Part shown: one piece after another, positions 17,168 to 26,244 of the stretch
Position numbering within the stretch: the first letter of the stretch is position 1
Layout: each line of letters opens with the position of its first letter
The notes under the pieces: generated by a model
The model's database searches: none
What the model was told of the DNA's origin: nothing
What the model saw: only the letters and a program-made list of their open reading frames with translations
Assembly (NCBI RefSeq): GCF_021290385.1
Contig: NZ_CP089928.1
Location: forward strand, 620,001 to 684,000
From: Microbulbifer sp. YPW16
Lineage (GTDB): Bacteria > Pseudomonadota > Gammaproteobacteria > Pseudomonadales > Cellvibrionaceae
Length of the DNA stretch: 64,000 nt
Direction of reading: 5' to 3'
Translations under genes and position numbers: made by a program

Positions 17168-18898
17168 ATGCGGGCGAGCACCCTCGTACCCAGTTGGTTG
17201 AGAAACTACGAGCGCCAGTGGCTGGCGGGGGACACGCTCGCCGCCGTGGTGGCGACCATGATGATCGTGCCACAGGCCCTGGCTTATGCCGCCCTGGCCG
17301 GCCTGCCCCCCCATATCGGCCTCTACGCCAGCCTGCTGCCCCTGGTGGGCTACGCCATGTTCGGGACCAGTTCCGCACTCTCGGTGGGCCCGGTGGCGGT
17401 ACTGGCGCTGATGACGGCCTCTGCACTCACCCCGCTGGCGTCACCCGGCAGTCCCGACTGGATCCTCGGGGCGGTCACCCTCGCCGCACTGAGCGGCATT
17501 TTCCTGTTCGTGATGGGCCTGTTGCGAATGGGCGCCCTGGCCAACCTGCTTTCCCACCCGGTCATCCACGGTTTTGTATCCGGCGCCGCCACACTGATCA
17601 TCATCGGCCAGCTGGGCCCCCTGCTGGGGATTGAGGCCGAAGGTGACACGGCGCTGGAGATGATGCCGGAAACCGTCGAGCAGCTGCCGTATGTGGTCTC
17701 ACCGGGCACGCTGGTGGGGATCGTTGCCCTGCTCCTGCTGGGCGCGGCACGCCTGTGGCTGTCCTACCTGCTGCGGCGTGCCGGGATGAAGAAGAAACGC
17801 GCAAAACTGATTGCGCGCCTGGCGCCGATGGTGGTGGTGGCGGTGGCAATCGCGCTGTCGTGGCTACTGGAATGGGACCGGCAGATGGACGTGGTGGGTG
17901 CCATTCCCTCGGGCCTGCCGGAAATCGGCCTGCCGGCACCGGAGTGGGGCATGACCTACCGCCTGTTGCTGCCGGCGCTGATCATTGCGCTGCTGGGGTT
18001 TGTGGAAAGCCTATCCATCGCCCACGCCATCGCCCTGCGCCGGCGCGAGCGGCTGGATGCCGATGCCGAGCTGCGCGGCCTGGGCGCCGCCAACCTGTTC
18101 AGCGCTTTCTCCGGCGGCTTTGCCGTCACCGGCAGCTTCGCCCGCACAGCCATTAACGATGAGGGCGGTGCAAAGTCGCCACTGAGCGGGGTGATCGCCG
18201 CCGGCATCCTGGCACTGGTGCTCCTGTTCGCCACCACACCCTTTGAGATGCTGCCACTGAGTGTTCTCGCCGCCACCATCATCGTGGCGGCCAGCAGCCT
18301 GATTGACCTGCCCGGCTTCCTGCATAACTGGCGCTACGACCGTACCGACGGCGTGGCCATGGCCGGGACTTTCCTGGGCGTGGTGCTGTTCGGCGTGGAG
18401 GCGGGCATCGGCATCGGTATCGGCCTGTCCTTCGCCACGCTGATCTGGCGGACCAGCCGACCGCACATCGCCGTGGTGGGACGCGTGCCCGGGACCGAGC
18501 ATTTCCGCAATGTGTTGCGCCATACGGTGAAAACGCAACCCGGTATCCTGTTCCTGCGTATCGACGAAAGCCTGTTCTTCAGCAATATCAATGCGGTGGA
18601 AGAACGCCTGCTGGCAGAGCTGAAGCGCAACCCGGACACCCGCGACCTGGTGCTGATCCTGTCCTCGGTCAGCCGGATTGACGGTACCGCGCTGGAGCGA
18701 TTGCAGCAGATTAACCGCGACCTGCGCGCGCGGGATATCCATATGCACCTGACTGAAGTAAAGGGGCCGGTACTGGATCGCCTGAGCCGCTCACGGTTCC
18801 TGGAGCAACTCAGCGGGCGTGTATTCCTGTCGTCCTACATCGCAGAACTGGCACTGCGCCGGCGCGACCGGCAGGACGGCAGCACCGCCCCCGCCTGA
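17168..18898 (+). CDS. Second SulP-family anion transporter with STAS domain
   Basis: 576 residues, related to the SulP protein at 12529-14316 with the same layout: about twelve membrane segments, then a STAS domain from ~440 (GTEHFRN, LVLILSSVSRIDGTALERLQ). The SulP element is IVPQALAYAALAGLPPHIGLYA, divided here only by variable residues. It lies downstream of bigR-pmpAB on the same strand. Having one SulP on each wing of the cluster suggests gene duplication and possibly two different anions. The start lacks a strong ribosome site; no better one was seen nearby. Confidence 0.88.
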   Translation: MRASTLVPSWLRNYERQWLAGDTLAAVVATMMIVPQALAYAALAGLPPHIGLYASLLPLVGYAMFGTSSALSVGPVAVLALMTASALTPLASPGSPDWILGAVTLAALSGIFLFVMGLLRMGALANLLSHPVIHGFVSGAATLIIIGQLGPLLGIEAEGDTALEMMPETVEQLPYVVSPGTLVGIVALLLLGAARLWLSYLLRRAGMKKKRAKLIARLAPMVVVAVAIALSWLLEWDRQMDVVGAIPSGLPEIGLPAPEWGMTYRLLLPALIIALLGFVESLSIAHAIALRRRERLDADAELRGLGAANLFSAFSGGFAVTGSFARTAINDEGGAKSPLSGVIAAGILALVLLFATTPFEMLPLSVLAATIIVAASSLIDLPGFLHNWRYDRTDGVAMAGTFLGVVLFGVEAGIGIGIGLSFATLIWRTSRPHIAVVGRVPGTEHFRNVLRHTVKTQPGILFLRIDESLFFSNINAVEERLLAELKRNPDTRDLVLILSSVSRIDGTALERLQQINRDLRARDIHMHLTEVKGPVLDRLSRSRFLEQLSGRVFLSSYIAELALRRRDRQDGSTAPA

Positions 18899-18957
18899 GC
18901 CCTGTACCCACCGGCCGGATACTGGCAAAATATCCAGTATTTGAGCCAGTGGTATTC

Positions 18958-21213
18958 ATGTCGACATCGCTCACGGAAGAACAGCAGGCCATCGCCAACC
19001 ATCCCGGCGGCCACGCCAAGATTATTGCCGTGGCCGGGTCGGGCAAGACCACCGCCCTGCTCCACTATATACGCAACCGGCTGCAGGCCGGGGTAGCCCC
19101 CGCGCGTATGCTGGTACTGATGTATAACCGCAGTGCGCGGGAGGATTTTGCCGCACGCCTGCAGCAGCTGGTGGACGGACCCGTGCCCGGGGTGCAGACC
19201 TTCCACAGCCTGGGTTACCGCCTGTACCAGCGCATGATTGCCCGGGGGCATATTGCCCCGGCCAATCTCTCGCCCCTGCCCCAGTCCACCGTGCAACTGC
19301 AGATCTGGAAGGCCATCGAGGCATGCGCCCCGCCGGAGGAGCTGGAGGACATCCGCGCACGCAAGCAGACCGAGGTGGAAGCAGCGGAATTCTTTATCGA
19401 CTACACCAAGACCATTCTCACCGGGGACCTGAGCGCCTTCCAGGAACTGAAACTGGGCGACGAGTACATGTACTTCCTCAAGGTGTTTCGCGCTTTCGAG
19501 GAGTGGCGCCGCGAACAGCAGGCTGTCACCTTCTCCGACCTGGTCTACGACCCCGCGATCCTGCTCAGCCTCAGCCCCGAGATCGCCGCAGAGTACGGCA
19601 GCCACTATGAGGATATCCTGGTGGACGAATACCAGGACATCAACGAGGTGCAGCACTTCCTGCTGCGGGTGCTTTACGGCAAGTCCGGCAACGTGATCGC
19701 CATCGGCGACCCCGACCAGACCATCTATGAATGGCGCGGCTCAAAGCCGGCCTATCTGTTGAGCTATTTCGATGGGGATTTCCCTCCCTCCAACGTCTAC
19801 CGCCTCAGCCGCACCTTCCGCTACGGCCACGCCCTGTCGCTGGCTGCCAACCACTGCATTGGCAACAACCGCGAGCGCGCCGATATCTTCTGCATCTCTG
19901 CAGACGGGGAGCGGGATACCAACATCGAGCTGGTCAACACCGCAAAGGAAACCCGCTGGCTGGTGGACCACCTGCGCCGCTGTCGCAAGCGCGGCGAGCC
20001 CCTCGAGCAAGTCGCCATCCTGGTACGGTTGTGGTCGGTGGCGGCACCGATCGAGCTGGCACTGCTGGCAGCCAACATTCCCTACCGCTCGGGTGCCCGC
20101 AACACCGTATTGTCGCGCCGGGAATTGCGCCCGCTGTTCTGGGCGCTCAATATCGCTTCCGGTCGCTTCGCCACGCTCCCCCCCGAGCGGCGGCGCCAGG
20201 GGCTGTACGAATGGCTGACCGCGCCCCATATCCGGATTGCCCGGCGTGTACTCGAACCGCTCTGTGCGCAACTGGCACAGCAATCCAGCGGCTGGGGCAA
20301 CCACCTGCTGGCCATGGAGCCGGACTCCCTGAGCAAGCCGCAGTTGAAGCGCCTGCACCAGCGGGCCCGCCTGTTAACGGAAATAGAGAACTGGCGCGGC
20401 CATGCCGGTGAGCTGCTGCGCCGCCAACTGGGGGCGCTGGATTTTCTCACGGGCATTGCCGACGACAGCTTCACCCCCCAGCAGGGGGAGGAACGACAGC
20501 AGACGGTAGTGGCGTTCTGCCAGTACCTGGACCAGCTGAAGCAACCACCGGAAGAGGCCCTGGGCCACCTGCAGGAACTCCAGCGCCAGCACCGGGAAGG
20601 CACGCAGAGTACCGCCGACGCAGTCCAGATCACCACCATGCACCAGGCCAAGGGGCTGGAATGGGACCAGGTGATCATCCCCTCCCTGACCCGGCACAAC
20701 ATGCCCTACCAGCCGCAGCGGGACTTCAGCACGCCCGCCTCACTGGAAAGCGAACGCCGCCTTTTGTACGTGGCCATGACCCGCGCCCGGCGACAGCTCT
20801 ACCTGCTCGCGCCAGAACCGGTGATTGAACAGCGCGATGGGAAGAAAGCCGCTACCGGGCCCGGCACGGGAACAGAAAATGACGAGCAACAGCCGTCACT
20901 GATGATCGAGGAGATGCAGTTACCCCTGAGCCTCCTGGTGGCCGGGGGCCTCCGCTTGCGGCCCCCGGCCCTGGAGAGCCCGGTACCGGTCTCCCGGATG
21001 GCGTTACGCTACATGGAGGCAATGGACTACAACCCGGATATCGAGGCGCCACCGGCAGCAGTGCGGCGGCCGCAAGCGGGGGAAGGAATCCGACACCGCA
21101 AGCTGGGTCACGGGCGGGTGGTTCGCTGGGAAGACGACCGGGTGGAGATACTGTTCAGCGACAGCCAATCGCGGCGGTTCGACTGGGAGCGCCTGGCCCC
21201 CTTCCTGATGTAA
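18958..21213 (+). CDS. UvrD/Rep-family (superfamily 1) ATP-dependent DNA helicase
   Basis: 751 residues. Walker A is AVAGSGKTTALL (residues ~25-36), motif II is LVDEYQDIN, motif III GDPDQTIYEWRG, motif IV RLSRTFRYG, motif V ITTMHQAKGLEWDQV and motif VI LYVAMTRARRQLYL, so all helicase motifs are intact. The end (IRHRKLGHGRVVRW, then a short hydrophobic strand) resembles the small Tudor-like domain at the C-terminus of PcrA/UvrD. The ATG at 18958 was preferred over GTG at 18949. It is probably a 3'-5' helicase for repair or replication restart; its divergence from UvrD and Rep prevents a gene name. Confidence 0.88.
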   Translation: MSTSLTEEQQAIANHPGGHAKIIAVAGSGKTTALLHYIRNRLQAGVAPARMLVLMYNRSAREDFAARLQQLVDGPVPGVQTFHSLGYRLYQRMIARGHIAPANLSPLPQSTVQLQIWKAIEACAPPEELEDIRARKQTEVEAAEFFIDYTKTILTGDLSAFQELKLGDEYMYFLKVFRAFEEWRREQQAVTFSDLVYDPAILLSLSPEIAAEYGSHYEDILVDEYQDINEVQHFLLRVLYGKSGNVIAIGDPDQTIYEWRGSKPAYLLSYFDGDFPPSNVYRLSRTFRYGHALSLAANHCIGNNRERADIFCISADGERDTNIELVNTAKETRWLVDHLRRCRKRGEPLEQVAILVRLWSVAAPIELALLAANIPYRSGARNTVLSRRELRPLFWALNIASGRFATLPPERRRQGLYEWLTAPHIRIARRVLEPLCAQLAQQSSGWGNHLLAMEPDSLSKPQLKRLHQRARLLTEIENWRGHAGELLRRQLGALDFLTGIADDSFTPQQGEERQQTVVAFCQYLDQLKQPPEEALGHLQELQRQHREGTQSTADAVQITTMHQAKGLEWDQVIIPSLTRHNMPYQPQRDFSTPASLESERRLLYVAMTRARRQLYLLAPEPVIEQRDGKKAATGPGTGTENDEQQPSLMIEEMQLPLSLLVAGGLRLRPPALESPVPVSRMALRYMEAMDYNPDIEAPPAAVRRPQAGEGIRHRKLGHGRVVRWEDDRVEILFSDSQSRRFDWERLAPFLM

Positions 21214-21241
21214 ACCGGCGCCTGGCGCTGGTTGGTGCTAG

Positions 21242-21934
21242 TCAGTTGCCGCTGTTGGCCGCAGTGTGGGCGAACTGGCGGCTGACATTGAAATAGAGAT
21301 CGTATTCATCCCCGGATTCCGGGTCGCGGACCTGCATCTTGTCATACACACCCTGACGGTCGTAGACAATCGACTGGTCCAGCACCTGGAGCCCCTTCAG
21401 GCGCACATAGCCACGCAGTTCTGACGTGGTGATGGTGTGGAAGGCACTCTCCTGGCTGAGGCCATCGCCACTGCTCTCGATCGCCTCCATCAAGCCCTCC
21501 ACCATGTAGCGGTGGCGGTCCTCACGGGCGAAATCCGAACTACGGCCACTGCACAGGACACCGATCATGTGCGCCTCCAGGCTCATGTAATTGCCTTCCA
21601 GCACCCGGTCCACGTGCCCGAGGCACTCACCAAACTCGGCTTTTTCCACGGCGCTGTAGGCCTCCGCCAGGCCGTCCAGCCGCACCCCGCCATGGGGGTT
21701 GTAGTCCGCTGACTCGACGTAGGCCCGCCGCAACGCATTGAAATCGAGTGTGAAGGAGAGGCTCTTGGCCTCGCCCAGCAGGCGCTCGTACTCCGTCAGG
21801 GGCATGGACGGCGCCGTATCCGCGGGCGCCGCGCCATCACCGGAGCCGCCAGTGGGTGCGCTGCAGGCCGTCAGCAGCCCCATCCAGGCGAGAAGTGCCA
21901 TCAGTACAAAATTCTTATGTGTGCGTATTGCCAT
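21242..21934 (-). CDS. DUF4919 lipoprotein
   Basis: 230 residues. A type II signal with the lipobox LTAC (Cys24) indicates an outer- or inner-membrane lipoprotein. The body fits DUF4919: LDFNALRRAYVESADYNPHGG, then VDRVLEGNYMSLEAHM. (These two are separate stretches in the protein.) Its first 20 bases overlap the 3' end of the patatin gene, so the two are translationally coupled. The family has no known function; pairing with a phospholipase suggests an envelope role. Confidence 0.75.
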   Translation of the reverse strand: MAIRTHKNFVLMALLAWMGLLTACSAPTGGSGDGAAPADTAPSMPLTEYERLLGEAKSLSFTLDFNALRRAYVESADYNPHGGVRLDGLAEAYSAVEKAEFGECLGHVDRVLEGNYMSLEAHMIGVLCSGRSSDFAREDRHRYMVEGLMEAIESSGDGLSQESAFHTITTSELRGYVRLKGLQVLDQSIVYDRQGVYDKMQVRDPESGDEYDLYFNVSRQFAHTAANSGN

Positions 21935-23180
21935 TTGCTGATTCCGTTGCCGGTTTAACTCTCAGTCCGAACAATCCCCTGCGTTCAGTCTCCGCCATTT
22001 CCACCTGCGGTTGCAGGAACTGGCGCAACTTTTCCTGCTCCCACATCGCGTCCTGGTACCCAAGCTCGACCAGCTCGCCGATAAAAGGTTTCTCAAACAG
22101 CAGGTAACTGGCGGCTGAGGCCCCTCCTCCGGAAGTGGTAGCACCGGTGGCGCGAAACAGCCAGCGTACCGCCGGTGGCAGGTAGCGGACTTTACGCCCC
22201 GCCAGCCGGTCGAGACTCTGCGATGGCTCGATCACTGCAGAGTCCACCGGTCGCAACGGCGCAAGGCCTGCGAGCTCCCTGTCGGACACGGACTCCAGCA
22301 GCTGGTTGACGCGATCCAGGTGCTCGAGGTCCCCTTCCAGGCTGTCGATAAAGGCCGCGTTGAACAATTGCCCGGCTATCTGGGCGATGGACGGTGAATG
22401 GCGCGGGGCCTTGATCTTGCGCTTGCCCCAGTGCACCGGCGAGCGATTGTCCGACACCCCCACGACAAACACCCGGTTGGCCCCCAGGTGCAAGGCCGGG
22501 CTGATTGGCGCCAGCTGGCGCACGGCACCGTCCCCGTAATACTCATTGCCGATCTTCACGGTGGAAAACAGTGTCGGGATTGCCGCCGAAGCCATCAGGT
22601 GATCCACCGTCAGGCGGGTGCGCACACCATAGCGGCGAAAACGGCGCCACTCGCGCAGGTCGTCGGCGCCCTGGAAGAAGCTGACGGACTCACCGGCGCT
22701 GTAGGACATCGCATTGACGCAGACAGCCCGCAGTTGCCCCTCATCGATTTTGCGCTGCACATTGTCGAACTGGATAACCTCCCCGATCAGTTCCCGCAGC
22801 GGCGAGTTATCCAGCAGTGCCAGGGGCTTCTGCCGGCCCACGCCCTGGTTAAAGAGCGAACGCGTGATGGAAAACATGTTACCGAGCAGGCTGCGCCAGC
22901 TGCTGCCATAGATATCGTCCACGGACAGCCCCAGCCACAGGTCGCAAAGGCGGTCTACAGACTCCTTGAAGGTCCCCGGGTGTGACGCCAGCAGGAGCGC
23001 ATTCACGCCACCTGCGGAAGTGCCACAGATGATCTGGAAGGGGTGCGGGGTATCGTCCGGCACCAGCTCGCCCAGCGCCTTGAGCACGCCGGCCTGGTAG
23101 GCCGCGCGGGCACCACCGCCGGACAGGACCAGGGCACTGGCCTGGTGGGTGAGACGCGGAATTTCTTTCTCTGAGGACAA
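21915..23180 (-). CDS. Patatin-like phospholipase
   Basis: 421 residues. The oxyanion glycine loop is LSGGGARAAYQAG, the nucleophile is in GTSAGG (Ser near residue 54) and the dyad Asp is in GDGAVR. The catalytic dyad is therefore complete. A C-terminal region of ~130 residues has no recognised domain. The start is TTG at 23180, with no strong ribosome site; no ATG occurs before the catalytic loop, so this is the only sensible start. It is cytoplasmic or peripheral, with no signal peptide. It probably hydrolyses phospholipid acyl esters. It overlaps the downstream DUF4919 lipoprotein gene. Confidence 0.87.
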   Translation of the reverse strand: MSSEKEIPRLTHQASALVLSGGGARAAYQAGVLKALGELVPDDTPHPFQIICGTSAGGVNALLLASHPGTFKESVDRLCDLWLGLSVDDIYGSSWRSLLGNMFSITRSLFNQGVGRQKPLALLDNSPLRELIGEVIQFDNVQRKIDEGQLRAVCVNAMSYSAGESVSFFQGADDLREWRRFRRYGVRTRLTVDHLMASAAIPTLFSTVKIGNEYYGDGAVRQLAPISPALHLGANRVFVVGVSDNRSPVHWGKRKIKAPRHSPSIAQIAGQLFNAAFIDSLEGDLEHLDRVNQLLESVSDRELAGLAPLRPVDSAVIEPSQSLDRLAGRKVRYLPPAVRWLFRATGATTSGGGASAASYLLFEKPFIGELVELGYQDAMWEQEKLRQFLQPQVEMAETERRGLFGLRVKPATESANGNTHT

Positions 23181-23349
23181 CGCTGCTTACCAATAAACCC
23201 GAACTGGGAAAAGTTACCGCCGAACCTCACGGTGCTCATGGGCAGCCGCCTGGCTCATGCTGCCGGACTACAGAGAATAGCAGCCGGCCGCGGCATTTCG
23301 ATTACCGACCGGCTCAACCGGTCACCTTGGCACCCGCAACCTGAAGCGG

Positions 23350-24357
23350 CTAGAGCGCCATATCAACAACATAGCGCCCGATACCGTGGCCGCGGTGCAG
23401 GCGGGCGAGAAACTCCGGGGCCTGCTCCAGGGATATATCCTCGGCAATTCGCGCCAGCTGCTCACCGATATACCAGTCGCTCGCCAGCCGCTCCCAGACA
23501 GCCGCCTTCCTCTGTAAGGGCAGCTCGACACTGTCCACCCCGAGCAGGCTGATGCCTCGCAGGATAAACGGGAACACATTGGCCTGGAACTGGGCACCGG
23601 CGGCCATGCCACAGGCTGCTACCCCGCCACCATAGGCCAGTGACTTGATGACATTGAAGAGGGTCTCACCGCCAACCGTGTCCACCGCCCAGGCCCACAA
23701 CGGCTTGGCCATTGCCTTGTTGGCGAAGGGCGCCAGGGTCTCGCGGTCCAGCACTTTCCACGCCCCCAGCCCGGTCAGGAAATCGGCGGACTCGAGTTTC
23801 CCGGTGACTGCCGCAACCCGGAACCCCAGGTGCGCCAGCAGGGCGACGGCAATAGAACCCACTCCGCCAGTGGCGCCGGTAACCAGTACTTCGCCCTGCT
23901 CGGGACGGGCGCCGGCTTCCAGTAACTTTTCCACACACAGGCCCGCAGTCAAACCGGCCGTGCCAAGGATCATCGACTCGCGCGCGGTGAGGCCATCCGG
24001 CAGGGGCAATGCCCACTCAACCGGGATGGCGATTCGCTCGGCCAGCCCGCCGGCGGTGTTCATGCCCAGGTCATAGCCGGTCACCAGTAGCTGCTGTCCC
24101 TCACTGAAGGTGCCACTGCGATCTGACACGACAGTACCTACCGCGTCGATACCCGGGGTGTGGGGGTACTCGCGGGTAACCCCGGGGCTGCCGAAGGCCG
24201 AGAGTGCGTCCTTGAAGTTAAGGGAAGAGTGCGACACAGCGAGCTGCAACGGATGCGCCGGCAGATCACTGACCGCTTTTTTTACCACCAGCTGGTCGAA
24301 CTTGCCCGGGGCAACTTCCTCCACCCGGATCGCACGGAATTGCGCTTGCTGGTTCAT
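23350..24357 (-). CDS. acuI: Acrylyl-CoA reductase AcuI (YhdH family)
   Basis: 335 residues, a zinc-free medium-chain dehydrogenase. The NADPH-binding motif is VTGATGGVGSIAVALL near residues 158-173. SSLNFKDALSAFG near the N-terminus and HTPGIDAVGTV are typical of the YhdH/AcuI branch. AcuI reduces acrylyl-CoA to propionyl-CoA and protects marine bacteria using DMSP from toxic acrylate. GGAGG precedes the ATG. No DMSP lyase or other acrylate gene lies in the window, so a general detoxification role is likely. Confidence 0.87.
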   Translation of the reverse strand: MNQQAQFRAIRVEEVAPGKFDQLVVKKAVSDLPAHPLQLAVSHSSLNFKDALSAFGSPGVTREYPHTPGIDAVGTVVSDRSGTFSEGQQLLVTGYDLGMNTAGGLAERIAIPVEWALPLPDGLTARESMILGTAGLTAGLCVEKLLEAGARPEQGEVLVTGATGGVGSIAVALLAHLGFRVAAVTGKLESADFLTGLGAWKVLDRETLAPFANKAMAKPLWAWAVDTVGGETLFNVIKSLAYGGGVAACGMAAGAQFQANVFPFILRGISLLGVDSVELPLQRKAAVWERLASDWYIGEQLARIAEDISLEQAPEFLARLHRGHGIGRYVVDMAL

Positions 24358-24397
24358 GGGCTACTCCCTCCTCCTCGGGTCCAGCGGCTGCAGGGGC

Positions 24398-25555
24398 TTA
24401 CTGGGCCTGGTGGCGCCAGGCTGCCAACCGCGACAGGAAGCGCATCAGCGCTGATTCGACACCGCTTTGTGCAGCCAGCCCCATCTTTTTGGCGATATTG
24501 GTCTTTTCCTTGTATTCGACCTCGTACAACGCGGCGTCCGCAGAGCGCCCGGTGAGATACTCATCGGAGGTTTTCAGCTCATCCACCAGGCCCAGGTCAA
24601 TCGCACGCTGGCCGAACCAGACTTCACCGGTGGCCACTTTTGCGACATCGAGGCCGGGGCGGTACTCCGCCACAAAATGCTGGAACAGCGCGTGGATTTC
24701 CTCCAGGTCGCTCTGGAACTTCTCCCGGCCCTCTGCGGTATTCTCACCAAACATGGTGACGGTGCGCTTGAACTCCCCGGCTGTGAACAGCTCGTAGTCC
24801 ACATCGTGGCGCTTGAGCAGCTTGTTGAAATTCGGCAGCTGCGCCAGTACACCGATGGAGCCCACCATGGCAAAGGGCGCCGCGATAATTCGGTCGGCGA
24901 CACAGGCCATCATGTAACCGCCACTCGCGGCCACCTTGTCCACGGCGATGGTCAGGTGGATTCCCGCGGCGCGCACCCGTGCCAGCTGGCTGGCCGCCAG
25001 GCCATAGTTGGCCACCATGCCGCCGGGACTCTCGAGCACCACCACGACCTCATCACCTTTGTCAGCCACCTGCAGGATGGCAGTAATTTCCTCGCGCAGG
25101 TTGGTCAGTGCGCTGGCCTTGATATCACCATCGAAATGCACCACGTAAACCCGCGCAGGCTCTGCCGCGGCACCCGGGGCTGCAGCTTTCCCGGGCTGCC
25201 CGGCCTCCGCGTCTGCCTCAGCCTGCTCCGGCATATCGGCAAGCTCCGGGGCATTGCCACCCTTGCCTTTCTTTTCCGCCTTGTGCTTTTTGGCCAGTGC
25301 CTTGTCACGCGCCTTCTGCTCTTTGGCCTGCTGCTTCTTGCGCTGGGCAAAAGCGTGTTTGTCCAGTACCGCGTGCAGCAGGGCCTCTTTCATCTGCTCG
25401 TAGCGATCGTTGAGGTGCGTGACGCTGATATGGCCCTGCACCTGCTCTTTAAGGTGGGCGCGGTTGGCGACAATAAAACCAATGATGACCAGCAGGGCCA
25501 CCACGATCGTTACCACTTTGGCCAGGAACAGGCCGTACTCACTGAGAAATTCCAC
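24398..25555 (-). CDS. sohB: SohB, signal-peptide-peptidase-like inner-membrane protease (S49)
   Basis: 385 residues from a GTG start preceded by GGAG. There is one N-terminal membrane segment (residues ~8-30), then a highly charged, Lys/Ala-rich linker to ~130, longer than in E. coli SohB (349 residues). The S49 peptidase domain follows, with VVLESPGGMV, the nucleophilic Ser in KVAASGGYMMA and a distal lysine. It should cut small membrane peptides on the periplasmic side. It is 21 bases after the membrane-protein gene at 25577-26227 and parallel to it, so both may share a transcript. Confidence 0.9.
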   Translation of the reverse strand: MEFLSEYGLFLAKVVTIVVALLVIIGFIVANRAHLKEQVQGHISVTHLNDRYEQMKEALLHAVLDKHAFAQRKKQQAKEQKARDKALAKKHKAEKKGKGGNAPELADMPEQAEADAEAGQPGKAAAPGAAAEPARVYVVHFDGDIKASALTNLREEITAILQVADKGDEVVVVLESPGGMVANYGLAASQLARVRAAGIHLTIAVDKVAASGGYMMACVADRIIAAPFAMVGSIGVLAQLPNFNKLLKRHDVDYELFTAGEFKRTVTMFGENTAEGREKFQSDLEEIHALFQHFVAEYRPGLDVAKVATGEVWFGQRAIDLGLVDELKTSDEYLTGRSADAALYEVEYKEKTNIAKKMGLAAQSGVESALMRFLSRLAAWRHQAQ

Positions 25556-25576
25556 TGAAACTCCAGATTAATCCGT

Positions 25577-26227
25577 TTACTGCCACTGCTCCATGGCGGA
25601 CGTGGCCTGCTTGTTGAGCGGTCGCGCCAGCAACCCGGTATGGGAAATCTTCACCTCGTAGACAGCGCCATCCTCCATTGGCAGGAATGTCGCACTGCCG
25701 TAGACCGTGTCCACAAGGGGCAGGCGCGGGTCGATATCCCGCAGCAGCTTCCAGACGTCGACCCCGTAATTACTGCCGTTAAGCTGGTGTACCGTGCGCT
25801 GTTTTTCGCGTTCATCCTGGAGCGTCAGGTAGCGCCCGCTGAGGCGATCGAGGCGATACGCCGGCTTGATGCCCCAGCGGGACAGCGGCCCCTTCCACTT
25901 GAGCATGCGCGCGTCCAGCTGCCACTGGTCACCGCTCAGCTGGAATTCCTGGGTGACGCCGTCGGCGTCGGCAAACTTCACCATGAACTGCTGTTCTTCG
26001 AGTTCCTCAAATGACACGGTGCCGACACTGTGCTCATCGGCCAGGTTGCGGTAACTGTATACGTCCGCCGCCACCAGCACGATCATCAGGGCCGCGCCGA
26101 GCAGCGCCAGCCCCACGGTGCCGCGAATAAAGCCCAGTAGCCAGGTGCCCTTCAACAGCACCTTGCCACCCCAGAAAACCAGCAGCAAAGCGATCAGCGC
26201 AATCAGGAAGGTGATGGCGATATACAT
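25577..26227 (-). CDS. Conserved membrane protein of unknown function
   Basis: 216 residues from the ATG at 26227. A TTG three codons upstream is possible, but the GGAG at 26240-26243 lies too close to it. The N-terminus has two hydrophobic segments (about 2-22 and 32-56). The rest is soluble and probably periplasmic, with repeated Trp/Leu/Asp stretches. Relatives are sometimes labelled multidrug efflux pump, but nothing here resembles a transporter, so I would not use that name. It lies between nudC and sohB, all on one strand with short gaps. Confidence 0.7.
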   Translation of the reverse strand: MYIAITFLIALIALLLVFWGGKVLLKGTWLLGFIRGTVGLALLGAALMIVLVAADVYSYRNLADEHSVGTVSFEELEEQQFMVKFADADGVTQEFQLSGDQWQLDARMLKWKGPLSRWGIKPAYRLDRLSGRYLTLQDEREKQRTVHQLNGSNYGVDVWKLLRDIDPRLPLVDTVYGSATFLPMEDGAVYEVKISHTGLLARPLNKQATSAMEQWQ

Positions 26228-26244
26228 GATTTTCAATGCTCCGT

